Assembly: GCA_003144015.1 (NCBI GenBank)
Contig: QFWS01000001.1
Coordinates: 62,001 to 126,000, forward strand
Length of the DNA: 64,000 bases
Origin: Flavobacteriaceae bacterium LYZ1037
GTDB lineage: Bacteria; Bacteroidota; Bacteroidia; Flavobacteriales; Flavobacteriaceae
Reading direction: 5' to 3'
This document shows, in pieces, positions 51,134-60,725 of this stretch. Within the stretch, counting starts at the first letter, position 1. Each line of letters begins with the position of its first letter. The translations under genes were made by a program, and so were the position numbers. The notes beneath the pieces are model-generated. The model made no database searches, had not been told where the DNA came from, and saw nothing but the letters and a program-made list of their open reading frames with translations.

Positions 51134-53122
51134 TTATTCTTCTTCAGATTTGTCAAGTTCTTCTTTCTGGTCTTTAATTTCTACCTTTTCAGCAACAAGT
51201 TCTTGTTTTTCAAAAGGGCGCTTACCAAATATTTTTTCTAAATTATCTTTAAAAATAACTTCTTTTTCAAGTAATACTTCGGCAAGTAAGGTTAATTTAT
51301 CTCTGTTTTCTTCTAGGAGTTTTACGGCTCTTTCGTATTGCTCTTCTATGATATCTGAGATTTCTTTATCAATTAATTCGGCTGTTTTCTCGCTATAAGG
51401 TTTCGTAAAGCCATATTCGTTTTGTCCAGAAGAATCGTAATACGTTAAGTTTCCAACTTTTTCGCTTAGGCCATAAATGGTCACCATAGCTCTAGCTTGT
51501 TTGGTTACTTTCTCTAAATCACTTAAAGCACCTGTAGAGATTCTATTAAAAATCACTTTTTCAGCAGCACGACCACCAAGAGCAGCACACATTTCGTCCA
51601 GCATTTGTTCTGGATGAACAATAAGCCTTTCTTCAGGTAAGTACCAGGCAGCACCTAAAGAGCGTCCACGAGGTACAATGGTTACTTTTACTAGTGGCGC
51701 AGCATGTTCTAACATCCAACTTACTGTAGCATGACCAGCTTCATGAAAAGCAATGGCTTTCTTTTCAGCAACCGTCATGATTTTATTTTTCTTTTCTAAA
51801 CCACCAACAATTCTATCTACAGCATCTAAAAAGTCTTGTTTATCAACAGCTTTTTTACCTTGTCTGGCAGCTATTAATGCTGCTTCGTTACAAACATTGG
51901 CTATATCTGCACCAGAGAATCCAGGGGTTTGTTTTGCAAGGAAATCAATATCTAATCCTTCAGCTTTTTTAAGAGGTCTTAAATGAACTTCGAAGATCTC
52001 TTTACGCTCTCTTACATCTGGTAGATCTACAAAAATTTGTCTGTCAAAACGACCAGCACGCATTAAAGCTTTATCTAAAATATCGGCTCTGTTAGTTGCA
52101 GCAAGCACAATAACATTTGTATTGGTACCAAAACCATCCATTTCTGTTAATAGTTGGTTTAAGGTGTTTTCTCGCTCATCGTTACTTCCAGACATGGCAT
52201 TTTTACCTCTTGCTCGACCAATAGCATCAATCTCATCAATAAATATAATGGCTGGAGATTTTTCTTTAGCTTGTTTAAAGAGGTCTCTAACTCTAGAAGC
52301 ACCTACACCTACAAACATTTCAACAAAATCTGAACCAGATAAAGAGAAGAAAGGGACTTTGGCTTCTCCGGCTACAGCTTTTGCTAATAAGGTTTTACCT
52401 GTACCAGGAGAACCAACTAATAATGCTCCTTTTGGTATTTTACCTCCTAATGAGGTGTATTTTTCTGGGTTTTTAAGGAAATCTACAATTTCTTGAACTT
52501 CTTCTTTCGCGCCTTCTAATCCAGCAACATCTTTAAAAGTCGTTTTTACCTCTGTGTTTTCATCAAAAAGCTTAGCTTTAGATTTACCAATATTAAATAT
52601 TTGGCTACCACCACCTCCAGCTCCACCACCAGACATACGACGCATGATAAAAATCCAAACACCAATTAATAAGATAAAAGGCAGTAACCCTATTAGGAAA
52701 TCTCCCCATAGATTTTGTTCGGTTTTATACTCTACTTTTGGCTGTGGATCTAAATGTTCTTCATTGATAACTTTAGATATGTCATCTTCAAAATTCTGAA
52801 GATCTCCAAATTCAAATTTATAATTTGGAAGCTTTGTTGCAGAAGGCAATAAAGAAGATGGTTTCGATTTTTTATGTATTTCCTTTTGTTCAGCTTCAGC
52901 AGTTAAATATACTTTTGCTTCACGTCTGTTTACTATTTCTACTTTTTCAACATCCCCATTCCTTAAATAGGTCATGAATTGTGATGGTGTAGTAGGACTT
53001 GCATCCTGAAAATTACTACCACTGAACAATTGCATGGTTAAAAATATAACTATAATAATACCGTAAATCCAGTAAGGACTGAATTTAGGTTTTTTAGGAT
53101 TAATTTTTTTCTTATTTGTCAT
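51134..53122 (-). CDS. ftsH: ATP-dependent zinc metalloprotease FtsH
   Basis: A 662-residue membrane AAA protease. Two N-terminal membrane segments (about 15-34 and 140-160) flank a periplasmic domain. The AAA domain has Walker A in VGSPGTGKTLLAKAVAGEA, Walker B in PAIIFIDEIDAIG and the SRH arginines in RAGRFDRQIF. The protease domain has HEAGH in AIAFHEAGHATVSWML. The C-terminus is Lys/Glu-rich. A Gly-rich stretch (GGGAGGGGSQ) precedes the AAA domain. It degrades membrane and short-lived cytosolic proteins. It follows rsfS by eight bases. Confidence 0.97.
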   Translation of the reverse strand: MTNKKKINPKKPKFSPYWIYGIIIVIFLTMQLFSGSNFQDASPTTPSQFMTYLRNGDVEKVEIVNRREAKVYLTAEAEQKEIHKKSKPSSLLPSATKLPNYKFEFGDLQNFEDDISKVINEEHLDPQPKVEYKTEQNLWGDFLIGLLPFILLIGVWIFIMRRMSGGGAGGGGSQIFNIGKSKAKLFDENTEVKTTFKDVAGLEGAKEEVQEIVDFLKNPEKYTSLGGKIPKGALLVGSPGTGKTLLAKAVAGEAKVPFFSLSGSDFVEMFVGVGASRVRDLFKQAKEKSPAIIFIDEIDAIGRARGKNAMSGSNDERENTLNQLLTEMDGFGTNTNVIVLAATNRADILDKALMRAGRFDRQIFVDLPDVRERKEIFEVHLRPLKKAEGLDIDFLAKQTPGFSGADIANVCNEAALIAARQGKKAVDKQDFLDAVDRIVGGLEKKNKIMTVAEKKAIAFHEAGHATVSWMLEHAAPLVKVTIVPRGRSLGAAWYLPEERLIVHPEQMLDEMCAALGGRAAEKVIFNRISTGALSDLEKVTKQARAMVTIYGLSEKVGNLTYYDSSGQNEYGFTKPYSEKTAELIDKEISDIIEEQYERAVKLLEENRDKLTLLAEVLLEKEVIFKDNLEKIFGKRPFEKQELVAEKVEIKDQKEELDKSEEE

Positions 53123-53130
53123 TAATTCTC

Positions 53131-53502
53131 TTAATAATTTGTTTCAACTACGGTTGTTTTTGCGTCTCCCCAAAGGCTCTCAATATCATAATATTCTCTA
53201 ATATGTTTTTGAAACACATGAACAACAATATTTACATAATCCATTAAAATCCACTCAGCATTATCTTCACCTTCAATATGCCAAGGCTTGTCTTTTAATT
53301 CCTTACTTACTTTTTTCTGAATGGAATTTACAATGGCATTCACTTGCGTATTCGAAGTTCCTTCGCAAATAATAAAGTAGTCGCAAACCGTGTTTTCTAT
53401 GTCTCGTAAATCTAGAATATTGATGTCTTTTCCTTTAACATCTTCAATACCACTTATTATGGTTGTTATTAGTAAGTCTGCGTTAGATTCTTTTTTCGCC
53501 AT
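53131..53502 (-). CDS. rsfS: Ribosomal silencing factor RsfS
   Basis: A 123-residue RsfS/DUF143 protein that binds ribosomal protein L14 and blocks subunit joining under starvation. Diagnostic stretches are DINILDLRDIENTVCDYFII, CEGTSNTQVNAIVNSIQ, WHIEGEDNAEWILMDYVNIV and the terminal YYDIESLWGDA. It is first in the operon rsfS-ftsH-LUD-cdsA-psd-acbP, preceded by an exact -7 element on the minus strand. Confidence 0.96.
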   Translation of the reverse strand: MAKKESNADLLITTIISGIEDVKGKDINILDLRDIENTVCDYFIICEGTSNTQVNAIVNSIQKKVSKELKDKPWHIEGEDNAEWILMDYVNIVVHVFQKHIREYYDIESLWGDAKTTVVETNY

Positions 53503-53521
53503 TAATTATTTTTAATTTGTG

Positions 53522-53529
53522 CAAAGTTA
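53522..53529 (-). promoter_or_regulatory. -7 promoter element of the rsfS-ftsH operon
   Basis: On the minus strand TAACTTTG matches TAnnTTTG exactly, 19 bases upstream of the rsfS ATG. The divergent birA gene lies on the other side of the gap. Confidence 0.55.
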
Positions 53530-53597
53530 TTATTTTTTAAGTTCTTTATACTCTAAAATTTTCATAAGATTTTATAGTACGAATATAACTATTTATT

Positions 53598-54329
53598 ATG
53601 CGTATAATCAAACTTAATGCCATCGATTCCACTAACAGCTATTTAAAGCAACTAAGTATGGATGAACTTGTTGAAGATAACACGATTGTTGTAGCAAATT
53701 ATCAAACTCAGGGTAGAGGGCAAATGGGAACCACTTGGGTTTCTGCAGATTCTAAAAACCTTATGTTTAGTGTGTTTAAAGATGTTTCGTATCTTCCAAT
53801 AGAACAAAACTTCTTTATAAGTATGGCGGTTTCACTATCTATTATCAAGTCTCTTGAACAATTTTTAATCCCGAAATTACACATTAAATGGCCTAACGAC
53901 ATTTTGTCAGAAAGCCAAAAAATATGCGGGATTTTAATTGAAAATGTCATAAAACAAAATTCTTTGAAAGCAAGCATCATAGGAGTTGGTCTAAATGTCA
54001 ATCAAACCAATTTTGAAGAATTACCGAAAGCCTCCTCAATGTATCTGTTAACTGGTGTTGTTTTTAATTTAGAAGAAGTGTTATTTGCGATTACAAAAAA
54101 CACTGAAATTTATTTTAACTTATTAAATGCAGGAAAGCACCAACAAATAAAAGATAGTTATGAAAGTTATTTGTTTAGAAAAGATAAACCTTCAACTTTT
54201 AAAAATGCTGAAGGTTCTTTGTTTTCTGGTTTTATAAAATCTGTATCAAATTCCGGCAATCTTCAAATCATGCTTGAAGACCAAGTTATTAAAGAATTCG
54301 ATTTAAAGGAAATAAGCTTGCTCTATTAA
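53598..54329 (+). CDS. birA: Biotin-[acetyl-CoA-carboxylase] ligase
   Basis: A 243-residue biotin protein ligase without the N-terminal HTH of E. coli BirA, so it is an enzyme only and not a repressor. The biotinyl-AMP site appears as TQGRGQMGTTWVSADSKNLM, with LHIKWPNDILSESQKICGIL and GVGLNVNQTNF following. It attaches biotin to carboxylase carrier proteins. Its last four bases overlap the end of the convergent SRPBCC gene. Confidence 0.95.
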   Translation: MRIIKLNAIDSTNSYLKQLSMDELVEDNTIVVANYQTQGRGQMGTTWVSADSKNLMFSVFKDVSYLPIEQNFFISMAVSLSIIKSLEQFLIPKLHIKWPNDILSESQKICGILIENVIKQNSLKASIIGVGLNVNQTNFEELPKASSMYLLTGVVFNLEEVLFAITKNTEIYFNLLNAGKHQQIKDSYESYLFRKDKPSTFKNAEGSLFSGFIKSVSNSGNLQIMLEDQVIKEFDLKEISLLY

Positions 54330-54721
54330 ATAGCACTAGGTATATTGCTTGCTAAGGTCTCAATAAATTTAGTAATTGGGCCTTTAATCATCATAGCCAT
54401 CATGGCATTAAATTTACCATCAAAAACTAATTGTACTTCACTTTTATGAGATTCTAGTTCTGTAATATGTCCTGTTAAAGAAAAATCTATTTTCCCACCA
54501 GCAGCTCCTAAAACAACTTTATTAGGAGAAATTAATTCTTTTTTCTTTAAAATAATTTCAGGCATACCTTTTAAAGCAAATAAGAATTTATCCTCATTTA
54601 ACACCTCAAATTTACTAATGTTTTCTGGCATTAATTTTTCAAAGTTTTTTATTTCAGATAGAAAATTAAACACTTCTTCAGGTGATTTATCTACTGTTAC
54701 TGTTGGTGATTCTAAATTCAT
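54326..54721 (-). CDS. SRPBCC/START-like protein
   Basis: A 131-residue single-domain protein of the SRPBCC fold, a hydrophobic-ligand-binding cavity found in coenzyme Q-binding and polyketide cyclase families. Visible elements are TVTVDKSPEEVFNFLSEIKN, FEKLMPENISKFEVLNED and a C-terminal amphipathic helix (GPITKFIETLASNI). The ligand is unknown. It is probably co-transcribed with pyrE, whose gene lies 90 bases upstream. Confidence 0.84.
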   Translation of the reverse strand: MNLESPTVTVDKSPEEVFNFLSEIKNFEKLMPENISKFEVLNEDKFLFALKGMPEIILKKKELISPNKVVLGAAGGKIDFSLTGHITELESHKSEVQLVFDGKFNAMMAMMIKGPITKFIETLASNIPSAI

Positions 54722-54812
54722 GTTATTCTTGTTTAGTTGAAAGTTGTTCTGTTGTTTTAAGCTTTAATAAAATAGATCTTAAATTAATACTTTGCCTCTT
54801 CGTGTTTTATTA

Positions 54813-55457
54813 TCAATTATTATTCCATTCGCTTGGATTTGCATTCCACTTGGATAAAGTTCCTAATTCTTTTTGTGTAATATAATTTGTTTCTAAAGCT
54901 TGATCTAATAGACTTTGATAATTACTTAAAGTATGAAACGAAATGTTTTCTTTCTCAAAATTAGCATTTGCTATTTCAAAGCCATAAGAAAAAATAGCGA
55001 TCATTCCTTTTACATTTAGATTGGCTTCTTTTAATGCTTTTACAGCGTTTAAGCTGCTATTTCCTGTGCTTATTAAATCTTCAACTACAACAATGTTTTG
55101 ACCGCTTTCTACATGACCTTCAATTTGGTTTTTTCTACCATGAGATTTTGCTTCAGGTCTTACATAAATAAAAGGTACACCTAAATATTCGGCAACCAAC
55201 ATGCCAATTCCTATAGCTCCAGTAGCAACTCCCGCTATAACATCTGGCTTCCCATATTGTTTCTCAATTTGTTTCGCCATGGTTTCGCGAATATAATTTC
55301 GAATGGTTGGATAAGATAATATAATTCTATTATCACAATAAATGGGAGACTTCCATCCTGAGGCCCAGGTAAAAGGATCTTTAGGGCTTAATTTTATAGC
55401 ATTTATTTGTAATAAAACTTCTGCCGTTTTTCTTGCTGTATGTTTATTGAAAATCAT
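54813..55457 (-). CDS. pyrE: Orotate phosphoribosyltransferase
   Basis: A 214-residue phosphoribosyltransferase converting orotate and PRPP to orotidine monophosphate. It has FTWASGWKSPIYCDNR, the family GVATGAIGIGMLVAEYLG, the catalytic lysine region RPEAKSHGRKNQIEG and the PRPP-binding VVVEDLISTGNSSLNAV. Full length. An exact -7 element lies six bases before the ATG, so the mRNA may be nearly leaderless. Confidence 0.96.
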   Translation of the reverse strand: MIFNKHTARKTAEVLLQINAIKLSPKDPFTWASGWKSPIYCDNRIILSYPTIRNYIRETMAKQIEKQYGKPDVIAGVATGAIGIGMLVAEYLGVPFIYVRPEAKSHGRKNQIEGHVESGQNIVVVEDLISTGNSSLNAVKALKEANLNVKGMIAIFSYGFEIANANFEKENISFHTLSNYQSLLDQALETNYITQKELGTLSKWNANPSEWNNN

Positions 55458-55462
55458 AAGCG

Positions 55463-55470
55463 CAAAATTA
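55463..55470 (-). promoter_or_regulatory. -7 element abutting the pyrE start codon
   Basis: On the minus strand TAATTTTG matches TAnnTTTG exactly and ends five bases before the start codon. A transcript from it would have a leader of about zero to two bases. Confidence 0.5.
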
Positions 55471-55584
55471 CACTTTTTTAATTAAAATTTTAATTTGAAA
55501 ATGTATTTATAATTACTTATGAAAACTATTGTTATGAAATAAAAATTGATATTTTTACAGAACAAAACAACTTTAAAACACATT

Positions 55585-56166
55585 ATGCATAAAGTTTTTG
55601 TTAATGATAAACCAATTGTTTTAACAACCAAAGTTGAAAAAGAAAAAGGATTTAAGAATTTCCCCTTAAAAACAGTCAATCTTAAAAAGATTATAAGAGA
55701 GCTTAACTCTACGTCGTTAAAAGAAGTTCGGTTAATTCATAAAAACGAAGAAAAACTTTTAAAAAAATTCCTAAAGAAGCTGCCTAATGTGATTGCAGGT
55801 GGAGGTAAAGCCTATAATGATAAAGGAGAGATTCTATTTATTTTTAGAAATAATAAATGGGATTTACCTAAAGGGAAAACAGAAAAAAAAGAAGCTATTG
55901 AAGAAACTGCAATAAGAGAAGTTGAAGAGGAAACAGGTGTTAATGGTCTTGAAATTGTTAAACCACTTGAAACAACCTATCATATTTTTAAGCGAAACGG
56001 CAGGAATAAAATCAAAATAACTTATTGGTTTGAAATGAAAACCAACTATAATGGTAAGTTGGAACCTCAAGAAAATGAAGGCATAACCAAGGTGGCTTGG
56101 TTGGATAAAGAGCAAGTAGAAAAAGCTCTAGAAAATTCTTATGCAAATATAAAATCACTTATTTAA
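55585..56166 (+). CDS. Nudix hydrolase
   Basis: A 193-residue protein with an N-terminal helical part of about 65 residues and a C-terminal Nudix domain. The Nudix box runs from PKGKTEKKEAIEETA into IREVEEETGV, fitting GX5EX7REUXEEXGU. The substrate cannot be told. The ATG at 55585 (MHKVFVNDKPIVLTTKVE) is preferred; an in-frame start at 55546 would extend into the promoter gap. Divergent from pyrE. Confidence 0.9.
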   Translation: MHKVFVNDKPIVLTTKVEKEKGFKNFPLKTVNLKKIIRELNSTSLKEVRLIHKNEEKLLKKFLKKLPNVIAGGGKAYNDKGEILFIFRNNKWDLPKGKTEKKEAIEETAIREVEEETGVNGLEIVKPLETTYHIFKRNGRNKIKITYWFEMKTNYNGKLEPQENEGITKVAWLDKEQVEKALENSYANIKSLI

Positions 56167-56300
56167 AATAAAGTTTCATCAAACTTTAAATAATATTTGT
56201 TGTTAATAGTATGTTTTATTGATGCATACTACTTAGTTTTTTTGATTGATATGAAATCTTTTCGCAATTAGTTATTATATTTATAACATAAAATTTTCTT

Positions 56301-57476
56301 GTGTTTAGAACCAATTCTTTTCCATTTCTTAAAAATGCACTTTTTGTTTCTGTTTTGGGAATCTTTCTTCATAGTTGTTCCTTGTTGAAAATAGAAAGTG
56401 CACAAGAACCTCTGTCAAAACAAGATTTAAATATGCGTTTGTTAACGCAATCTTTGGTCAACGAAGCAACCAATCGTGTTGAATTTGCTGCAGATAGTAT
56501 TATAACAAATTCCACAAATACTAATTTGCAGAAACATGCTTATCGTTGGAAAATAGAGACCTTAAATACGTTTAAAAGCACCGCTTTTCAAAGTTCGCCT
56601 AAATTATCCTTAATGGATACGTGGACGTATATGTTGCAAGTCCGTAATTTTATGGAAACAGACGAAGCCCTAGATTATTTTGGTGTTTACAGATCTTATG
56701 TTGCGCAAGTAGCTCAAGACAATGTAAACGATATCGAGAAAAAAGCCCAACAATTTTTTACATCAGATAACTTTAAAAAGCATCAAAGTTTTGCCAATCA
56801 ATATGCTAAAGAACATCCACTTTCCAGTAGTAATTTAAAACATAATTCTATAAGAAGCAGCTATGTTGAATTCTTAGAAGTGCCAGATAGTTTGGCTTTT
56901 ACAACAGTTGGTTCTTTATCTGAAGTGATGTCAAATTTTTCAGACAAACTTTCCTATTCCACCGATGCGGCTGGCAAACAGTTTAAATGGAATACCGAAT
57001 TAATGCTAAAAGAAAAAGGTTTTGACTCTGTTCAAGTTAAAGATATGATGACGACTATTGAGATAAAAGTAGACCGGTTAAGTGATATTGCTGAAAATAC
57101 ACCAGATAAATTAAATGATGCCTTAAAATCATTTTCAAACGATATGCGTTATTTGTTTTATAGTCTCAACGAAGAAATAGCATTTGTTAGTGATCGAATG
57201 GCATTAGAACGTCAAGCCATCGATACCATTATTAGAAGAGAGCGAATTGCCCTAGACAGTATTATTTTACGAGAAAGAAAAGCTGTTGCAGCAGAAGCTG
57301 GTGATATTTCTGTGCGTGTTGTAGATGAAGCCATGATTCATGTCAAGGAGTTAACGGGAACACTTTTATTTTACTTTGTATTATTGTTTGCACTCTTATT
57401 ATTTTTGCCTTTTGCTTTAGGTTATTTTGCTGGTAAAATACATCAGAAGAATAAACATCATAAAAATAAGGATTGA
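56301..57476 (+). CDS. Membrane-anchored lipoprotein of unknown function
   Basis: A 391-residue protein starting at GTG; no in-frame ATG precedes the hydrophobic segment. The N-terminus (NALFVSVLGIFLHSC) looks like a lipoprotein signal with the cysteine at about residue 26. The middle is helical and charged with a probable coiled coil (RMALERQAIDTIIRRERIAL, about 300-335). A C-terminal membrane helix follows (LLFYFVLLFALLLFLPFALG) with a basic tail KIHQKNKHHKNKD. I do not recognise a family. Confidence 0.82.
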   Translation: MFRTNSFPFLKNALFVSVLGIFLHSCSLLKIESAQEPLSKQDLNMRLLTQSLVNEATNRVEFAADSIITNSTNTNLQKHAYRWKIETLNTFKSTAFQSSPKLSLMDTWTYMLQVRNFMETDEALDYFGVYRSYVAQVAQDNVNDIEKKAQQFFTSDNFKKHQSFANQYAKEHPLSSSNLKHNSIRSSYVEFLEVPDSLAFTTVGSLSEVMSNFSDKLSYSTDAAGKQFKWNTELMLKEKGFDSVQVKDMMTTIEIKVDRLSDIAENTPDKLNDALKSFSNDMRYLFYSLNEEIAFVSDRMALERQAIDTIIRRERIALDSIILRERKAVAAEAGDISVRVVDEAMIHVKELTGTLLFYFVLLFALLLFLPFALGYFAGKIHQKNKHHKNKD

Positions 57477-57480
57477 TTTT

Positions 57481-59784
57481 TTAAAAGGACACCCGAAACG
57501 ATACATTTGGTGTGATGCCTAGAGCCACATTTTTTACTTCAAGAATGTCGTTATTTGCATCCATTAAGTAGTAACTATTGATAATGTTTTCTGTATCAAA
57601 AATATTCCAAACCGAAGCACATACTTGTGCTTTAATATGTTTTGAAAATTCAAAATCGTAAATTGCAGAAAAGTCTGTTCGCCAATAATCGGGTAAACTA
57701 TTGGCATTGGGTTCTCCATAAACTAAGGTGTTTGTAGCTTTAGATTCTGTGCTATTTATTAAAGTTGTAGGTCTTCCAGAATGCCAATTCATACCTAACG
57801 CTAATTTTAAACGGTTAAGAGTATAGGTTCCAGATAGGTTTAATTGATGTCTAATATCTACATTGTTGGGAAAAGAGTTGCCATTTTGTAATTCAGCAAA
57901 GGTATAATCGTTTTTACTGTAAGAATAACTCATCCAGGTGCTAAAATCTTTAAATTGTTTATTGATTAAAAAGTCTAAACCAGTAACAAAATAATCACCA
58001 ATGGTGTTGGTATATTGAAACTGATTTTGGAATCCTTGACTTCTAGAAGTTATCCCATCAACATGTTTAATGTACCCTTCTAAACTAATTAACAACTGTT
58101 TTTTATTATAATGAATGCCAGTTGATACTTGTTGACTTTTAATGATTGGAATATCTTCGTCATTTGCTAAAATCCAACGTTTTTTTTCAATACCTAAAAA
58201 ATCATTTTGCAAATCTATAATTTGTGAGGTAGTCTGACTTTTTAGCTCGGCTAAAACTTCAACACGAAAATTCTTAGCAATTATTTGATTGAAACTTAAA
58301 CGAGGTTCAAAATAGAAATCAGAAAATTTCTCAATGTAATTTGTACGAAACCCAAAACGAGCACGTGTGTTTCCTGATTTCGATTTAAATGTTAGCTCGT
58401 TAAAAAATCCATGAGTACGCAAGACCTCTTTAATATAACGTCTGTAATCTGGATTGGATACATCTTCTAGGTTTCCAATGCCAGTTTCAGAATATTGATA
58501 ACCACCAAAATAGTTTAATTGATCGTCCACATTATAAAGTATATGTGCTTTGAAGTTGCCTTCTGAAACCTTGTTTTCTTGAATAAGTTTTTGATTATTA
58601 CTTACATCAACTTGATTGGCATTAAGGTCATAATTTGAAAAATATCCTTGAAAGCTAGTTTGTAATTTAGGATTCCAATTACGTGTGTATTTGGCATTAA
58701 TAGACAAACTGCCTTGTGAAAGCTGACTGTTTGAAATGGTATTGGAATTGTTTATAGTAGCAGTTTCTTCATAATCCAACGCATTGTCAATGGTTAAAAA
58801 ACTAACTTCTAGTTTGTCGTTTTTAGAAATGTCATAAATCAGTTTAGCTGATACATCATAAAAATAAAAATTCTCATTATTGGTTAAAACGGTTTCTGTA
58901 GGATTTGTTAAATCGGAATCCTGAAAAATGCGCTTAAAATATTGTTTGTACGTTGGTGTGTCAATACCATCTGTAAGAGAGCGTCTTCCGGCAATTTGTA
59001 ATCCAATATTTTCAGAAATAGGAATGATGGCAAACGCATCTGCAGCTAGCATATTTGCTCCAATACCTCCATTGAATTTTGTAGAAATAGTATTGCTACT
59101 TCTCATATCAATAATACCTGAAACCCCATCTCCAAATTGGGTGCTTGACCCATTTTTTGAAATTGATACTTGATCGATTAGAGAAGGATTAAAAGCAGAA
59201 ATAAGTCCGAAAAAATGTCCAGATTGATACATTTTTACGCCATCCCATAGAATTAAGTTTTGATCGTTTGTACCTCCACGAATGTTTAAATTAGAAACCC
59301 TTTCATCAACACTTGTAATACCTGGTAATGCCTGAACGGTTTGTAAAACATCAGGTTCAATCAAACCAGGTAAAATACCAAAAGCCTTTAAGTGAATACG
59401 CGATGTCCCATCGGCTTGTAACGAGATGCCTTCGGTTAGGTAGTTGGTAAGTAATATTTCGTTTAGATATTGAGTTTTGGTAATATCAGAAAACAGAATA
59501 GATCTTATAACAAAAGCATTTTCAGATAATGCTTCAAAAACTAAATGAGTTTCAGTTTCTAAATAGTCTATGAGTTTGGCTTGTGATAAATTTTTTGCTG
59601 GAGGATAAATTTGCTTGTCTGTTATGGTTTCATCTGCATAAGAAAACGATAGGTTATATTCCTTTTCGACAGTTTTTAAAATATTAGTTAAATACTGTTT
59701 TGTGTTAGTATTTTTCTGTGCTTGAAGAACACCAAAGACACTAAAAAAGCAGCAATAAAAGAAAAGAATGTGTTTACTTTTCAT
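57481..59784 (-). CDS. TonB-dependent receptor with N-terminal STN domain
   Basis: A 767-residue outer-membrane receptor. Signal peptide (HILFFYCCFFSVFGVLQAQ), then an STN signalling domain (about 28-95; LKTVEKEYNLSFSYADETI), a plug (LNIRGGTNDQNLILWDGVKM) and a beta-barrel ending in Phe (PNVSFRVSF). An STN domain shows that it signals to the FecR and sigma factor encoded upstream, as in FecA systems. No SusD partner is present, so iron-complex or other small-ligand uptake is more likely than glycan uptake. Its start overlaps the fecR end by 11 bases. Confidence 0.92.
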   Translation of the reverse strand: MKSKHILFFYCCFFSVFGVLQAQKNTNTKQYLTNILKTVEKEYNLSFSYADETITDKQIYPPAKNLSQAKLIDYLETETHLVFEALSENAFVIRSILFSDITKTQYLNEILLTNYLTEGISLQADGTSRIHLKAFGILPGLIEPDVLQTVQALPGITSVDERVSNLNIRGGTNDQNLILWDGVKMYQSGHFFGLISAFNPSLIDQVSISKNGSSTQFGDGVSGIIDMRSSNTISTKFNGGIGANMLAADAFAIIPISENIGLQIAGRRSLTDGIDTPTYKQYFKRIFQDSDLTNPTETVLTNNENFYFYDVSAKLIYDISKNDKLEVSFLTIDNALDYEETATINNSNTISNSQLSQGSLSINAKYTRNWNPKLQTSFQGYFSNYDLNANQVDVSNNQKLIQENKVSEGNFKAHILYNVDDQLNYFGGYQYSETGIGNLEDVSNPDYRRYIKEVLRTHGFFNELTFKSKSGNTRARFGFRTNYIEKFSDFYFEPRLSFNQIIAKNFRVEVLAELKSQTTSQIIDLQNDFLGIEKKRWILANDEDIPIIKSQQVSTGIHYNKKQLLISLEGYIKHVDGITSRSQGFQNQFQYTNTIGDYFVTGLDFLINKQFKDFSTWMSYSYSKNDYTFAELQNGNSFPNNVDIRHQLNLSGTYTLNRLKLALGMNWHSGRPTTLINSTESKATNTLVYGEPNANSLPDYWRTDFSAIYDFEFSKHIKAQVCASVWNIFDTENIINSYYLMDANNDILEVKNVALGITPNVSFRVSF

Positions 59785-60670
59785 GTAATACTATCATATC
59801 ATTTTTAGACGTATAACTAATATTTAATGGTAGCGTAATGGCTTTTAAGGCCATGTCTTTGTTGTTGTGAACAAAATGCCCAGTAAATAAAATGTTTGTG
59901 TCAATATTTTTAGCATCAATAGTTACTTTATATTGACGTTTAAATTCATTTAAAACAAATTTATAAGGCATGCTTTTAAAGGTGCTTTTGTTTTGTAACC
60001 AAGCAGGCTCTGTGGCGTCTTCTTTTTCTTTAACAATTAATTTCCCATCAAGAATTAAAAATTGATCTCCAGGTTTTAAGATGGTGTTTGCGTCTTCTAT
60101 GGAAACTTTTACAGAGCCTTCATAACAAACAACCTCAAAAATATGGTCGCGATTTTTAACTAAAAATTGAGTGCCTAAAACAGTAACTGTTCCAGATTGG
60201 GTTTGGACTCTAAATTGGGAACCTTTTTCAACTTTAAAATAGGCTTCACCATCTAAGGTTAAAGTACGACTGTCTTTCCATTTCTTTTTGTTGTATGTGA
60301 TTTTTGATAGTGCATTTAATGTCACATGCGATTGATCTGGTAAACTAATAGCTGTTTTTTCAGCTGTTAAGGTTGAAATGTTTGTGTCTAAATTTGTTGT
60401 GTAATAATACACACTAAAAAGTATGGCTAATAAAGCAGCAATGCGTAGCACAGGTTTTAACCAAGTTGTTTTTACAGCAGATTTTTTTGAAATAGCCTTG
60501 GAAATATTTGCTAAAGCAAGCTGTTCATCAAATTCTGAAGCTTTAAAATGTTTTAAACCTTCAGATAATTTCATGAGTGCCTCATAATCATCCAATGCCT
60601 TGAAAGCCTCATGTTCTTGAGGATTCAGGTTGTTGGATAACCATTTTTGTATGAGTTCGTCTTTTGTCAT
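59774..60670 (-). CDS. FecR-family anti-sigma factor
   Basis: A 298-residue protein with a cytoplasmic N-terminus (1-75), one membrane helix (about 76-95; PVLRIAALLAILFSVYYYTT), a periplasmic FecR domain (TLTLDGEAYFKVEKGSQFRV, VLGTQFLVKN) and a C-terminal DUF4974 (about 228-298; FKSMPYKFVLNEFKRQYKV). It would hold the sigma factor inactive until the receptor STN domain signals ligand binding. It lies between the sigma and receptor genes in the expected order. Confidence 0.94.
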   Translation of the reverse strand: MTKDELIQKWLSNNLNPQEHEAFKALDDYEALMKLSEGLKHFKASEFDEQLALANISKAISKKSAVKTTWLKPVLRIAALLAILFSVYYYTTNLDTNISTLTAEKTAISLPDQSHVTLNALSKITYNKKKWKDSRTLTLDGEAYFKVEKGSQFRVQTQSGTVTVLGTQFLVKNRDHIFEVVCYEGSVKVSIEDANTILKPGDQFLILDGKLIVKEKEDATEPAWLQNKSTFKSMPYKFVLNEFKRQYKVTIDAKNIDTNILFTGHFVHNNKDMALKAITLPLNISYTSKNDMIVLHEK

Positions 60671-60725
60671 AATTTAGCTCTTCATATATAAAACAAGTTG
60701 GATGTTGTTTTTCCTACCTACTTTT

